Source: Siphonodentalium dalli
Taxonomy: Eukaryota; Mollusca; Scaphopoda; Gadilida; Siphonodentaliidae
Reading direction: 5' to 3'
NCBI GenBank assembly: GCA_032622095.1
Contig: CP136063.1
Location: 218,693,982 to 218,757,981 of the forward strand
DNA length: 64,000 nucleotides
Made by a program: the position numbers and the translations under genes. The notes under the pieces are model-generated. The model did not search any database. It saw only the letters and a program-made list of their open reading frames with translations, and was not told where the DNA came from. This document shows positions 21,275 through 33,821 of the stretch, piece by piece; positions within the stretch are counted from its first letter, which is position 1, and each line of letters opens with the position of its first letter.

Positions 21275-24179
21275 TAGACCCGATGGCACTAGAAATGTAT
21301 TTCATGAATTCATCATTTCTAGTGCCGCACGGCCTGCCATACCCTGTGTAGAACTATCTATTTCACAACATTTTTCATCTAAACAATGAATGCTAGCCTT
21401 ATTACCTCACCATATATTTTCAGTCGGTACTCCCCGCCACAAGTTGACGCCAAAAGTTCCCTGTGTCGGTGTATCTAAATCCTTTAATCGGACATTTCTA
21501 AACTGTCGAATATTGGTGACCCGGATAAGTCGTCCATCCTCACGTTCTTGTTGACATTTTACACAAGGCCACGTGCTCGGAAGAACTACTGGGTAATTTA
21601 CTACGTCCGGTTTGGCCTATAGTCCATTTCACGAATAACTATTGACTGTTGCGTTCAAGCTGCAGACAGAGTTCAGTCTCCGCGCCAAGAGAAGTCTTAA
21701 CGCTGCACGTGTATTATTTTAAATAAAATATTTTTTTACAGAAGTGTTTTGTCAGTTACAATTCATTCTGGCTTGACCGAGACCATTTTCAAACGAATAT
21801 GGACATTTATGTTTCTCAGAATAACGCAGAATTAGCTGTAACCTACACAAATCTAAAAATAAATATGTATATAGGAGGTATCAAATTTGCTTCTAAAATA
21901 AATAAATACGACATTGCTTCACATTCCATGTAGGTGCTGGCAGGGTAAGTCCTGTGTAGGAGACTGAACTCAGGATGGAGCTTATGTTGCGTTCTGTGAC
22001 GGAAAGTATCCAAACACAGCGATCTGTAAATGACGAAATAGGCCTACCAAGCTGAAAAGTTTTCGCGATCGCAGCACTGTTTTTTTTAGATTTACGCTCG
22101 CTATATGTCAACAAAACTCAAATAAAATCACGTCATGTTGCATTATTATGGTTTAATTCTTCATTATACAGCACAAAACATGCTTTAAGTGTCATTTTCC
22201 GCCTTAGTTTTCTCCAACTTGGTTCTGCTTGGTATTTCTATACGCACACCTGCTTATCGTCGGCATGCATTTACTATGGCTGAAGGGGTCACTCTCACCA
22301 AAAAAAAGGGCCGAAGGGTACACAGGGTTTGAAAATATGCTGAAGGGTACACATGATTTGTGACCGGCACGAACACCATTACTTAAATTGTGTTTATGAA
22401 AGTCTGGCGCCCATTAGCAGTTTGTTTTCAGTACATTTTAATATTCATTGGAATGTAAACAATTATTTTCTAACAGAAATCATGGCAGATACGAAAACTG
22501 AATGCCTTTAGAACGACATTTCAAACACTGCACGTACCCTTCAGCACATTTTGAAAATCCTGTGTACCCTTCGGCACTTTTTTTGGTGAGAGTGACCCCT
22601 TCAGCTTTACGCTGGGATATTTAGAACGGGTCTCTAAAACTAATTAGGCTATAACTTTGTTATCTTTCATATTTTCCGTGAAATTTCAAATATGTGCCAG
22701 GGACATATATCCCGTCCGGAATGTGCATAAACATTTCCATTTTCTCATCGTATTTTTATTTATTTTGTGCGACAAAATTGTCGTAAATGTCAGAAAACCA
22801 AACTGACCAGTCTATGTTTTGCGTTATGAGCTAACGCTCGATGAACATCTATAGGCTATATAGTTCTAATGAGATTTTTTTACGTCCTTTTATACCCCAT
22901 AATCACTAAAATGAGATGTCTCTCAGCCACCACACGATTTGTTAAAAGTGAAAATTATAAGAAGTGAGATTGTTTTATCGGTTAGCAGATACATTTCCGG
23001 ATAAAACGGAGTGATCTTCATATCTCGTATATTCAGGAGATGCATCTTTCAATGATATATGTAATTTTTTTTTTGCTGATTCAAAATATCAAAAATCGAC
23101 GTCACGCGAAAATTTGAAGCTATTAAAGTTGTCCGTTTGTTAGACAAAAATGAAACTTATAGATTTATATCAATGTTCCATGCTTGTGTCGAATAGAAAC
23201 CAGGTCCACATTTGTCAAGTGCGTGGATAAATGATGATCACACTTACTCCGCTTATTTCTCGGTCAGAAATATGTGTTTTGAACTTTTTATAACAATTTA
23301 TTTGAGACAAAAACTGCTGCGGGCATGTCAGTCGGTGTGAACTTATCAGTCGCTGAGCATCGTGCATGGTTCAATAAGATCTAGTGATCGTTCCTTCGTC
23401 CAGTTCGATGACTTAAATATTCCATTGTCCGATATAACAACAAATTTGTCGAAAATTTCCAATTTAATGTCAGTTTGCATACCAAGCCAATAAAAAGAAA
23501 CAAAATACGATGAATACTTATAGGTATCATGTCTATGACACATGCATGCAGCCATGGCGATTGGCGAACATCTACAAAGCCACATACCAAAAAATGAGAT
23601 TTTGTATGTAGGCCTTCCTAGCTATAGATATGCAGGTAAATCTTCAAGGCCTACATAATTACTAACATTTAACACTATGCTGTAATAGTATATACACAAG
23701 ACAGAAGTTATATTGTTCGCTTGGTTCAACTAGGATGTTATATAGTTTCATTGTATTACACACTCACACCGTTGTAATGGTTTGCTGACAATAAAATCTT
23801 GAAATCAGTTAACGGTTATTCGTGAAATGAACTATAGGCCAAACCGGACGTAGTAAATTACCCAGTAGTTCTTCCGAGCACGTGGTCTTGTGTAAAATGT
23901 CAACAAGAACGTGAAGATGGACGACTTATCCAGGTCACCAACATTAGACAGTTTAGAAAGGTCCGATTAAAGGATTTAGATACACCGACACAGGGAACTT
24001 TTGGCGTCAACTTGTGGCGGGGAGTACCGACTGAAAATATATGGTGAGGTAATAAGGCTAGCATTCATTGTTTAGATGAAAACTGTTGTGAAATAGATAG
24101 TTCTACACAGGGTATGGCAGGCCGTGCGGCACTAGAAATGATGAATTCATGAAATACATTTCTAGTGCCATCGGGTCTA
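21275..24179. mobile_element. 2.9-kb DNA transposon, long TIRs, 8-bp TSD
   Basis: GCACAACT stands at 21267-21274 and again at 24180-24187, an exact 8-bp target duplication. The TIRs begin TAGACCCGATGGCACTAGAA and run about 375 bp (21275-21650 against 23804-24179) with few differences. The outermost ~50 bp are themselves a hairpin (GGCACTAGAAATG... / CATTTCTAGTGCC). An 8-bp TSD is known for hAT and P superfamilies. The interior has no recognisable transposase, only short frames. It sits in the first intron of the claudin-like gene. Confidence 0.8.
22279..22605. mobile_element. MITE nested in the 2.9-kb element
   Basis: TIRs GCTGAAGGGGTCACTCTCAC and the inverse, about 75 bp per side, with CGAAGGGTACACAGG following. 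327 bp, no coding capacity. Nested, so younger than its host element or carried with it. Confidence 0.75.
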
Positions 24180-24252
24180 GCACAACTGGATATTCAGCTT
24201 TATAAGCTGAACTTAGCTTATTAAGCGGAATTCAGCTTAAAATTTACTATGG

Positions 24253-24690
24253 GGAATGGATAAACGCTGTGTTCCGCTCATTTCCGCATTCTAAATCGAG
24301 TCAAGTCGGCAGCCTCAAGCAATTTCACTGCCAACTACGTTGTTGTATGGGCTGCAAATCATTGTCTACTATTTTAATATCAATTATTTCAGCAATTTTA
24401 CGATTGTCGCAGATTTCACAACTTTCTGTGTGTTTTTCTGATAAAAAGACACAAAAATCCTGAGACATTTCACTTGCAAACTATTCGTGGTAAGCCCTTT
24501 CCTTCAATTGCATAAGCTCTAATCTGATTGGATGCACAGGTTTCTTAAAAATTAGGAATTTTAATCGAAATCAATTAAAGTTTCAGAGAAGTACGAGAGA
24601 CCGTATGCGTCACTATGTATGATGGTCACTCTGATCTTCTAACATGTATATAATCAACACCGTAGGTGTCTATGCATTAAAGTTCACGAA
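24253..24690. repeat. Left arm of inverted repeat with 26215-26705
   Basis: Reads GGATAAACGC...CCGCTCATTTCCGC through TGATGGTCACTCTGATCTTC and ACACCGTAGGTGTCTATGCA. The reverse complement is found at 26215-26705. The first ~180 bp are also repeated, inverted, at 24721-24900. Probably TIR-type ends of a transposon in a nested or rearranged cluster. Confidence 0.65.
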
Positions 24691-24718
24691 TATCACTATT
24701 CACTGTCCATATCCAAGC

Positions 24719-25392
24719 AACAGAAAGTGGTGAAATCTGCGACAATCGTAAAATTAATTGCTAAAATAATTGATATTAAAATAGTAGACAATGATTTGCA
24801 GCCCATACAGCAACGTAGTTGGCAGTGAAATTGCTTGAGGCTGCCGACTTGACTCGATTTAGAATGCGGAAATGAGCGGAACACGGCGTTTATCCATTCC
24901 GAACCACAGCTCTCCAGAATCTCTAGGACAGTATACACCCGAAGGCGTCAATGATAATAATGTTCTAAACAAGTGCTATAAGTGTGCTGCTCAGATACAA
25001 GTCACTAGACACGAGTCCAGTGCAATTCCGAGTTAAGAAATTAAAATTCTGAACAATACTGAATTATTCAAATGATAAGAGGATCTGTTTGTTTTGTATC
25101 TGATAAATAAGTACGGATTATATAACGCAGATTGGGTTAATATGTTTTACAGACACCACCCCATGCATCCGGACATGCTCGTAGAGGAAGACATGCTCGT
25201 AGCGGAATAAGCACATTGCCCGCGATTTGCACACCGTTCACGGTTAGACACATGTTGCACCGAAACCAACACATACCAGTGGTTGACGGTGGTGGTATTA
25301 TTTGTGGCTATAATATACCCAACTGTACACCAAACATCTTTAAACATGGACGCAGTTTAATCCTATTTTACCGGGAAGTTAGGCCAAAAATA
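24719..25392. repeat. Recent direct duplication, copy 1 (period 1803 bp)
   Basis: Identical in length and almost in sequence to 26522-27195; one substitution was noticed (CCGAGTTAAG against CCAAGTTAAG). The offset is exactly 1803 bp at both ends. A 66-codon minus-strand frame inside (25147-25347) is present in both copies but has no recognisable domain. Confidence 0.85.
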
Positions 25393-25487
25393 AAATTCAA
25401 GTCGTACATTTTCTATCCAACTGTCATCACCAAAGGACTTGCATCAAAAGGGGACTTGCTTCGAAGAATGAACGTGAGTGTTAACTA

Positions 25488-25748
25488 TTAAATAGAAATT
25501 TTTTCACATATTTGAGACATTTCCGTTTCACGTTGATCAACAAATAACTCATTTTCAGTAATAATGTCCAAACGTCGTGAGTGGCAAATGCTGCATATAG
25601 CCTTTCCAGAAGTTCGAAATGGAAACAGCCCCTCCTTAATCAGTGCATCCAATGCTCCCTTTTTATGTTTTTTCCAAGATAATTTCCATAAGTCGAATTT
25701 GAGGTCCAGGGCCCATTCCTCATGTTTAGTATACGCATAAGTAGCCAT
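25488..25748 (-). CDS. Unrecognised 86-aa open frame
   Basis: Starts with ATG (25748) and is rich in Lys and Trp (WALDLKFDLWKLSWKKHKKG), with one CSIC pair near the middle and an acidic C-terminal part. No domain was recognised. It lies between the two 673-bp direct repeats, inside transposon-derived DNA. It could be a fragment of a transposon protein or a chance frame. Listed only because the composition is protein-like. Confidence 0.2.
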   Translation of the reverse strand: MATYAYTKHEEWALDLKFDLWKLSWKKHKKGALDALIKEGLFPFRTSGKAICSICHSRRLDIITENELFVDQRETEMSQICEKISI

Positions 25749-26214
25749 GGCGGATGGCGACGTTGAACTACCACGTGTAGAGAACTACCCACCCTATACA
25801 TGGGGCCTTATTTCAAAGTCACGGTTTCCAACCGTTCTGGGTCGGTACATTAGATCCCGGGGTAGAATAACACAAATAGACTGGGATCGTGTATATACAT
25901 AGTTTTACTACTATTCAACTTGAAATACATGTGCCTGGCATACCCATTAATGCAATCGAACGGTCGACCCATACCACCTTAAACATTTCATAACCATGTG
26001 TTCCACGAGTTATGGGATCAAATTCATTATAGTATGGGGAGATCCAAACTGTGTGGCATGTTTTTCGTTAAATAACGCTCCATACCAGGGAAAATACACC
26101 CATCGTGATATAGAACAAACCCTTCTCTGCATGGTAATGCTACATACATTTATGACTACATGCCGAAAGTGTTCTCTGACCTAATTGAGTCATTATTTTG
26201 ACATCTGCAGTCTG

Positions 26215-26705
26215 AAAATTTAATGCACAGACACCTATGGTGTTGATTAAATACATGTTAATATCCGTGGGGAACTGAAAATAAAGATTTAAAAAACATG
26301 ATCTCCGTGAGATGAAGATCAGAGTGATCATCATAAATAGTGACGCATACGGTCTCTCGTACTTCTCTGAAACTTTAATTGATTTCGATTAAAATTCCTA
26401 ATTTTTAAGAACCCTGTGCATCCAATCAGATTAGAGCTTATGCAATTGAAGGAAAGGAGTTACCACGAATAGTTGGCAAGTGAAATGTCTCAGGATTTTG
26501 GTGTCTTTTTATCAGAAAACAAACAGAAAGTGGTGAAATCTGCGACAATCGTAAAATTAATTGCTAAAATAATTGATATTAAAATAGTAGACAATGATTT
26601 GCAGCCCATACAGCAACGTAGTTGGCAGTGAAATTGCTTGAGGCTGCCGACTTGACTCGATTTAGAATGCGGAAATGAGCGGAACACGGCGTTTATCCAT
26701 TCCGA
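26215..26705. repeat. Right arm of inverted repeat with 24253-24690
   Basis: Reverse complement of the left arm: begins AATGCACAGACACCTATGGT and ends CGGCGTTTATCCATTCC. Its last ~180 bp overlap the second direct-duplication copy. Confidence 0.65.
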
Positions 26706-27195
26706 ACCACAGCTCTCCAGAATCTCTAGGACAGTATACACCCGAAGGCGTCAATGATAATAATGTTCTAAACAAGTGCTATAAGTGTGCTGCTCAGATA
26801 CAAGTCACTAGACACGAGTCCAGTGCAATTCCAAGTTAAGAAATTAAAATTCTGAACAATACTGAATTATTCAAATGATAAGAGGATCTGTTTGTTTTGT
26901 ATCTGATAAATAAGTACGGATTATATAACGCAGATTGGGTTAATATGTTTTACAGACACCACCCCATGCATCCGGACATGCTCGTAGAGGAAGACATGCT
27001 CGTAGCGGAATAAGCACATTGCCCGCGATTTGCACACCGTTCACGGTTAGACACATGTTGCACCGAAACCAACACATACCAGTGGTTGACGGTGGTGGTA
27101 TTATTTGTGGCTATAATATACCCAACTGTACACCAAACATCTTTAAACATGGACGCAGTTTAATCCTATTTTACCGGGAAGTTAGGCCAAAAATA
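26522..27195. repeat. Recent direct duplication, copy 2
   Basis: See 24719-25392. Beyond 27195 the two copies diverge at once (AAAATAGTGG against AAAATAAAAT), giving a sharp boundary. Confidence 0.85.
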
Positions 27196-29817
27196 GTGGA
27201 AAAATTTGTATTTCTTACGTAAAATTACGATTTCTGTGGTAACAGCCCAGACAATCTAGTCTTTGCATACATTGCTATGGCCGCGGATATTCCCTTAATA
27301 TAATAGACAACATTTCCAGTCATGTATCTACATATTCAATTGTAAAAAATAACCATATCTGCAGGTCATAGCAAGAAAATATGGTATGTCTATAGCAATG
27401 GTATGACATGTCTATAGCACCAGCGATTTTAATGAAGTGCTCGTAGCAGATTTGCTTTTAGGATAATTTCAACAACTTGACCTTTTTTAAAGCTAAACGC
27501 AACGCTAATCATGTGGATAGTAGTAATCAAGCCCGATTCGAAAGAGTCATTTGGTTAAATGCATGAAAAATAAGTAGTGGCATTCAAAATGACATACATG
27601 CTCGTGTTCATGTATATTATTGTGTAAATCGCAAATTAGTAATATAATATTGGGATTTGACAACAAAGTTTATTGAAAAGATGCAAAATTAGTGATGTTC
27701 CACACCCGTCTGTTTCGAATATGCTGACGTGCATGGTCGGTAATGAAAAAATGACTGACTCGATGGCTGAGTGCATGGTCTATAATATCTGGTAATAATC
27801 GCGTAAAAATACTTTTGAACATTTGATTAACAGCTGTGGATCGGTATCATTAAGACAGTTTTTGCAATTACATATTTTATTTATTTGAACATATAACATA
27901 AATGTGAAATACTATTAAAATCACAGAGGCCACTAATCGTTTAAATGTTTATTCTGAGCAATCTGTAAACGAACTTTTTCGGAAGGATTTTCTAAAGGAT
28001 GATTGATAACTTTACACCCTCTTGTGCGATGTTCATAACAAACGTTTTCAATTACTGCAGGCGATTTATTTCAATAAAACTATAAACTACTATTGTGCAT
28101 TATATATATTAATACGATTAGTGGCTACCTTGTCTAAAAGAACGGAAAACTACTTTTCACCCGAGAAACATAATATATATGAGGTATTTGCCTTTAAAAT
28201 ATATAAATTAATGAATGTATATAATGACTGTCTAAATTTAAAATGAATAAACGTATTTGTTAACTAAAATATGAGGCAATCTCCTTTTAAAAATATATAA
28301 TATATGTATAAAAAAGGCTCTTATCTGAGATTAACGTATTTGATAACTAAAATATGAGGCATTTTGCTTTTTAAAATAAACAATAAAGGTATAACAAAAT
28401 ACACAAATACACACATGCATGCACCCCTCCGGATATAATGATTTTAGAAATTAAACTGTGAAATATAATGATGCAATGATTGCACTTTACAATGTGAATG
28501 TTTCTATAATGTAGCGTTTCCCGTGGTGGACACTAGCCACGTTAAATGATGTAAACGGCGTGAAGTGGTTAATTTATTTACGTGGTACAAAATAGCCTGT
28601 CATTCATAAATGTGGCATCTGTGTCACTTGACCAATATACATTCATATATAAAGCTAATGACCATCAACGTTTGTTTAATGTTGCTTAATGTCCGGTTGT
28701 TTTTCTGTGGCGAGCCCATCCCGACTTGTAACCGAAGGTTGCACCACACTCGCAAATGTGACATTTTTTCTCATGCTTCACAGCGATGTGCTCTAATCTC
28801 AGTGTGTTTCTTACAAAGGACGAACGCAAAATTCACACAAATATCTCACTTTATCCTCACATGACTTCTTGTGCGAATTTCTGCTATATCGCGACCCGAC
28901 GTCTTTTTTGCAGGCATTGCAGGTGTATGGTCGGCTTCCGGAATGCGTGTTAATGTGGTCCGAATAATGTTGATATTGCTGGAACGCTTTGTTGCAATCT
29001 TGTACAATGCTCTTGTACTTGGATTCCCCTGACTGATGTTGAGTGGCAACGTGGCATTGTAGTTCCCACTTCTTATCAAACGATTTTCCATACGTGTTGG
29101 TACTATGTGAATTTTCACCACCCCATATGTAGTTGTACTTTTAATTTCCCCTCTGTCGACTATCTAATTACAATTTTTATATAAACTTTGGCACATGTAT
29201 GTCCTTCAGAACGCGAAACAGTATACCATGTCATTCATGTGATATATGTATATGCTAGCACTATCTAGACGCTCTTTTTAGTTTACAAAAGTGTGATTAT
29301 GTCGCATATTCACCATATTTTATATAATGCTACGAGCATGTCACCCGATGCTACAAGCACATCATAGCAAGTTTAACGTTTGCTATAGACATGCCCCAAA
29401 ATCGAGTGAGTGCCTCCATGGAAACTAATTTTTCGGGCACTAATATGATTGACATCGCAAACATGTCCAGTTCATTTTGAAGCTAAGATATCATACTTAG
29501 AGAGACTATGTTATATAATGTGTCAATGCAAGGATTCATTAAAATTTGATAAAACTTATATCGAGTAAGTATTTCAGGTCATAATTTTCGTATAAAACCC
29601 GATTATCGAACAGTAATATGCAAATTGCGGAAACCACAACCGCTCATTTCTGTAGACCGATTATCGCTGTTAACGTTAAAAAAAATCAAGGTAAAATAAA
29701 CCGTGTTTTTATGAAATAACTTACGAAAACCGTGAACGGTGAGCAAATCGTGGGCAATGTGCTTATTCCGATACGAGCATGTCTTCCGCTACGAGCATGT
29801 CCGGATGCATGGGGTGG
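26959..29817. mobile_element. TIR transposon carrying zinc-finger sequence
   Basis: TIRs of about 90 bp start CCACCCCATGCATCCGGACA and contain ACATGCTCGTAG twice, then AATAAGCACATTGCCC. Left arm 26959-27050, right arm 29717-29817. ACA flanks both ends, a possible 3-bp duplication. Inner CTATAGACATG motifs near both ends are also inverted. The left TIR is also present at 25156, within the direct duplication. Superfamily unknown. Confidence 0.65.
28690..29121 (-). pseudogene. Decayed C2H2 zinc-finger coding segment
   Basis: The minus strand reads YGKSFDKKWELQCHVATQH, then DCNKAFQQYQHYSDHINTH, SGSRPYTCNACKKDVGSRYS with SHKKSC, YLCEFC and, after a stop and frameshift, CHICECGATFGYKSGWARH. Fingers are contiguous without introns, with CxxC...HxxxH or HxxxxC spacing and linker-like SGxxPY. 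Several Cys are replaced and stops are present, so it is not functional as read. It lies inside a TIR-bounded element. It may be a captured host zinc-finger gene, a transposon DNA-binding domain, or a retrocopy. The other plus/minus frames here are out of register. Confidence 0.6.
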
Positions 29818-30166
29818 ACACGCCCTATTATTGTTTACATGAATAAATTACTGGAAGTAGATTCTGTATGAGACTGATGATACCCAATCGTTGTACTTAA
29901 CGTAGTTTGGCCAACAATCTGGCCCTTTGCAGTACATAGCATGATCTACATCAACATTTATACGAGCAGACAAAATGCCATTTTACGTAAGCGGGATAAA
30001 CGAACAAACGGTGAGTCAGATCATCGGCGGTAAAGTGGTCAGTGATATCTGACAGACTGACACGAAGAGGCGGGTTGTGTCCGATTGTACATGATATAGT
30101 AGATAGAGTTTGATGTGTTTCCGTATCTGGGATAATCTTCTATCCCCAGTGTTTGTATTGATAATA
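29818..30166. other. No gene recognised
   Basis: Unique-looking sequence between two transposons; no coding signal. Confidence 0.35.
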
Positions 30167-32096
30167 GAGACCTTTCGCAAAACTCACGTTTACGATTACG
30201 GATACGGATAGGGTACTACGTCACCATCATTTGTGTACTTTCTAATCGTTGTCGTATTTTACTATCCGCAATAACGGTTACGATTTCATGGTTTCTAATA
30301 AGCTCAAATAACACCTGAAATTTATTTTCTGCAATATATCACTTTACTCCGTTCGAGAATGTATATGTATATCATGTAAATCATCCAGTTGTTTTGAGCT
30401 ACGACCTCGGTGTGCTGTTTAGATTGGCAATCACTGTACTCGTCGTCGTGAATCTCGAGCTTCCCGCGAAATAAGATCGCTATTCACAACGGATAGTAAT
30501 CGCTGGCTGCGACACAAAACTTTGCAGTAATATATAGAAGTGCACTATGAAACCAGTCGCCAAAAATACACGACTGACATGGATTTGGTGGTACTGAAAT
30601 AATATTTGGCACACCCACCGACATCACCGTGTCGACTTTGTTTCGATTTGATAGGACCAAATCAGAAGTGATGCACATCAGCGAGCACAGCAATCTTATG
30701 TCTGATTTCCTAAACCCAAAGAGGTAATAGGCCTGGATAGGATAGGATATTTTATTTCCAATACATATACACAGAGACGTGTCGACAGGGGGTGGGGGGG
30801 GGGGGGGGGGTGGGGTGTCTCACACTCCAACTTTGGTCAAATTTTTCAACAGTTGGAAATTTCATACCTGACACAACATTAGTTGGAAATTTCACACCAA
30901 CAATAGGTTGAATATGTTCTTGTAGTTTGATTTTCAATCAACTTATTGTGGGGAATTTATTGTTTATGGACCAATATTTGCATATTTTCCTTCTTTTGAT
31001 AACAATTTTGGACTGAAATGGCCACCAGTTAGAAATTTTCCAACCTTAGGGGTGTCAGGTTGGAAATTTCCAACACTTGGAAAGCTTGTGTCCTGGTCCC
31101 TCCCCGTGGCCAGTCAAAAACTTCTAGTTAATTTAAGAAAATATTATTGTCCTACATTTGGTCAAAATTGTCACTGGAATTGTCATCAGTGGGAAATTTC
31201 CAACTCTATGAATGCTTGAGGCTAGTCTAGATGCCAGGATTTTGCGATTTTTCTTGTTCACGTTTAATTTTTTTTTTCGCCCGTTGTGTCCTGGTCCCTC
31301 CCCGTGGCCAATACAAAACTGCTAATGAGTTTAAGAAAACAATATTTTACTACATTTGGTTAAAATCGTTGACTGAAAATTTCCAAACTAAGGGAGAGTA
31401 TGAGGTTTGAAATTTCCAACACTAGGAAAGCTTAAGGTCAGTCTAGATGCTAGGATTTTGCGATTTTCTTGTTTAGTTTTCACAATTTTCTCACACCGTC
31501 TATTGCCCGTAGTCGTGTGCACACCCCCAACGGAAACCCTCTAGCCACGTCCTTGCACATACATATTACATAATAATGATGTCGTAAAGTGTGGGGGATG
31601 GCATAATCTGGCAAGATTCAAATCGCATTGAAATGAAATTGCGGACTGAAAGGGCCTTGAAGTGGTGGCGTCGTGGTTGATGTGAGGTCCAAATTTAGGA
31701 ACCCCTCTCCCCCATCAGCATAACGTCTATCAGGTCATCCATGACAACAACGAACTGAATTTCCACCACATATGACCTGGCATTTATATCTGTATTGCCA
31801 TAATATATCAGGAGAATCCCGGGTCGTACGTTGTGACTGGTCGAATTATTGACAATATAAACAGGTCATGATTATCGCATTGTTGCAAATGAGACGATAA
31901 GTGAAGTATTAAGGGACTGTATACCAAACACACGCTTTGAGTTGTAAAAGTGGTACGAAATAATAATGGTACGTGTTCGTCAAAACTCTTACGCGTAGTC
32001 GTTTTGCGAAAGGACTTTTTGGCCATACGGATAGACTTACGACTACGAATAGCTATCCGTATTCGTAATCGTAAACGTGAGGATGCGAAAGGTCTC
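30167..32096. mobile_element. 1.93-kb TA-flanked DNA transposon
   Basis: TIRs begin GAGACCTTTCGCA and continue CTCACGTTTACGATTACG then ATACGGATAG; the right arm is the inverse at 32053-32096. TA lies on both sides (30165-30166, 32097-32098). No transposase found. An R1 MITE is nested within. Confidence 0.7.
30772..31555. mobile_element. R1 dispersed MITE, copy 5 (fullest copy)
   Basis: Best copy for defining the family: starts CAGAGACGTGTCGACAGGGG and ends CCCTCTAGCCACGTCCTTG, giving an inverted terminus CARGGACGTGGCTAG. It has a G run of about 20 at 30790-30812 and five or more GTTGGAAATTT cores. Confidence 0.75.
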
Positions 32097-32634
32097 TAAT
32101 GTTAATTGTATAGTGGTAAGCACGGTGTACAGGAGAAATATATAATACGATGAATACGAGCGTACACACATAATTAACAAGAGCATACCTTAATTGCTGA
32201 TGACTGGTTGCACTCATTGCACAACACAGGTATGAGCAGAAGAATAGAATAATCCACTAATAATAGTGTGATATACGCTATAGTGAAGGTATAGATAACA
32301 TGGATATGATGATACCTCAGACCTTTTATGGACACATGATATCACCAACACTGGAAATATCTACCAGTTCGAGAGAGAGAGATAACTTCACTTCTCCTCG
32401 GACCTTGTTACCACCAACATCTCTGTATATCCTGTACATAGTGCTTGCCAGCAGAGACCTATACAAATATAAAAGTTATTAAATCTTCTGGACTCTTGGT
32501 TGTTCCCGTACACGGCCAACTCTACCTTCACCACTAGACTACGGGACAGTTGTCTCGATCGTATGCTCATTTCGTGTACGGTATACATCGTCCCAATCTG
32601 AACGATCTCACCCAGTGCCCTTCGGGCGGGATAA
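32097..32634. other. No gene recognised
   Basis: Short open frames on both strands without known domains. Confidence 0.3.
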
Positions 32635-33424
32635 TTATGTCCCCACTGTCATGATGTTTACGACCATACATGACGTGTGTTCATCATTGTCTCGTTCGTG
32701 GTTTGGGTCCGGGTTTGAAGTAGAGTTGCCCCGCTTGCCCCCCCCCGAGCGTACCGAGCAGTCTGAATGCTGGCAAATATTGTGTTCCCGTGCATTTGAT
32801 TCACAATCATCATCAGTGGACTCACCAGTCTGACGAGAAGAAAATCCGCCCTGATATTCGTCTCCAGTACCATTTATGTCATCTCTCTCTGTTGCCAGGT
32901 TCTGAACCATTTATGTGTTGAATTCAGAGAACTCATCCAGTTTATTTCAGATTGAATGTCCAATCGTTCGCAATGCAGTGGTCATGTTTTCGAAATTTTA
33001 TTCCATTTTACTGGAGTCACTCATAATTCGGTATGTCTCTTTGACATTTCTATTGACTGTCTCCTTTATGGAACCGATATACCCAGAGTTTCTGTTCACT
33101 GCATGCAATACAGATCGAGCTCCGTCTCTTTGTCAGACTGTGTGTTTTCTGTCATCGCAGTTTCCATTTCAACTGCAGCAACATGTATGTCACACAGCTT
33201 GTTGTTTATTTCCGTGTCATTGTCGTTGTGTGTCGATTCCCGTTGTGTGTCGATTCCCGTTCAATTTCAGACAATCGAGGCTCAAGGCTAGAAACAGTTT
33301 CCTTTATGTTTGGGGTTTCGTCGAGTATTTGCCGTGACCATGCTTCGTTACCAGAGAGCATTTTAAAGTGGTGTGAAACACTTTGCTGTGGTGTTCTGGA
33401 TGGAATACCAAATAACCATGCCAA
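32635..33424 (-). pseudogene. Possible retrotransposon ORF1-like relic
   Basis: Minus strand, from 33424: WLFGIPSRTPQQSVSHHFKM, then ILDETPNIKETVSSLEPRLS with EIERES, a coiled-coil-like heptad pattern with Glu/Leu/Ser. After a frameshift the frame continues NDNDTEINNKLCDIHV and, further on, a hydrophilic Ser/Asn/Asp-rich tail to 32635. A coiled coil plus a hydrophilic tail without catalytic motifs is typical of LINE ORF1, but no zinc knuckle or RRM was recognised. A 17-bp tandem duplication (33230-33260) causes one frame shift. Confidence 0.3.
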
Positions 33425-33821
33425 ACATAAAGTTATTTTCTAAAATTTGATATCAAAATAGTCAGAAAAGAGCTTCATTTTTATAAACTAATTACAGTCA
33501 GTATTTTGGCACAATCATTATGGCAAAAATTTATGCCCAACAATACGTCCCGAATAAAGTAGCAAGTTTTGTTATCTTAAATGGTACAGTTGATGTGGTT
33601 GGATTTTCTAAAATCTTAGTTCATTGCTACATTCTTCCAATTGGGATACTGTTTGGAAACTAGCTGATGGGTTTTATTCAATGAAATTAGTCCATAATAT
33701 GTCTTTAAAGATTTGTGCTTTAAATTCGATGAAATGTAATGTAATGGTTTATTGCACAGACACAGTATGTGCAACATGAGAATTCGATAACACAATAACA
33801 CAAAATACAAAAAATATATAA

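Noticed and set aside
32915-33337. 140-codon plus-strand frame
   Set aside because: Antisense to a more protein-like minus-strand segment with coiled-coil character; composition looks like reverse-strand noise.
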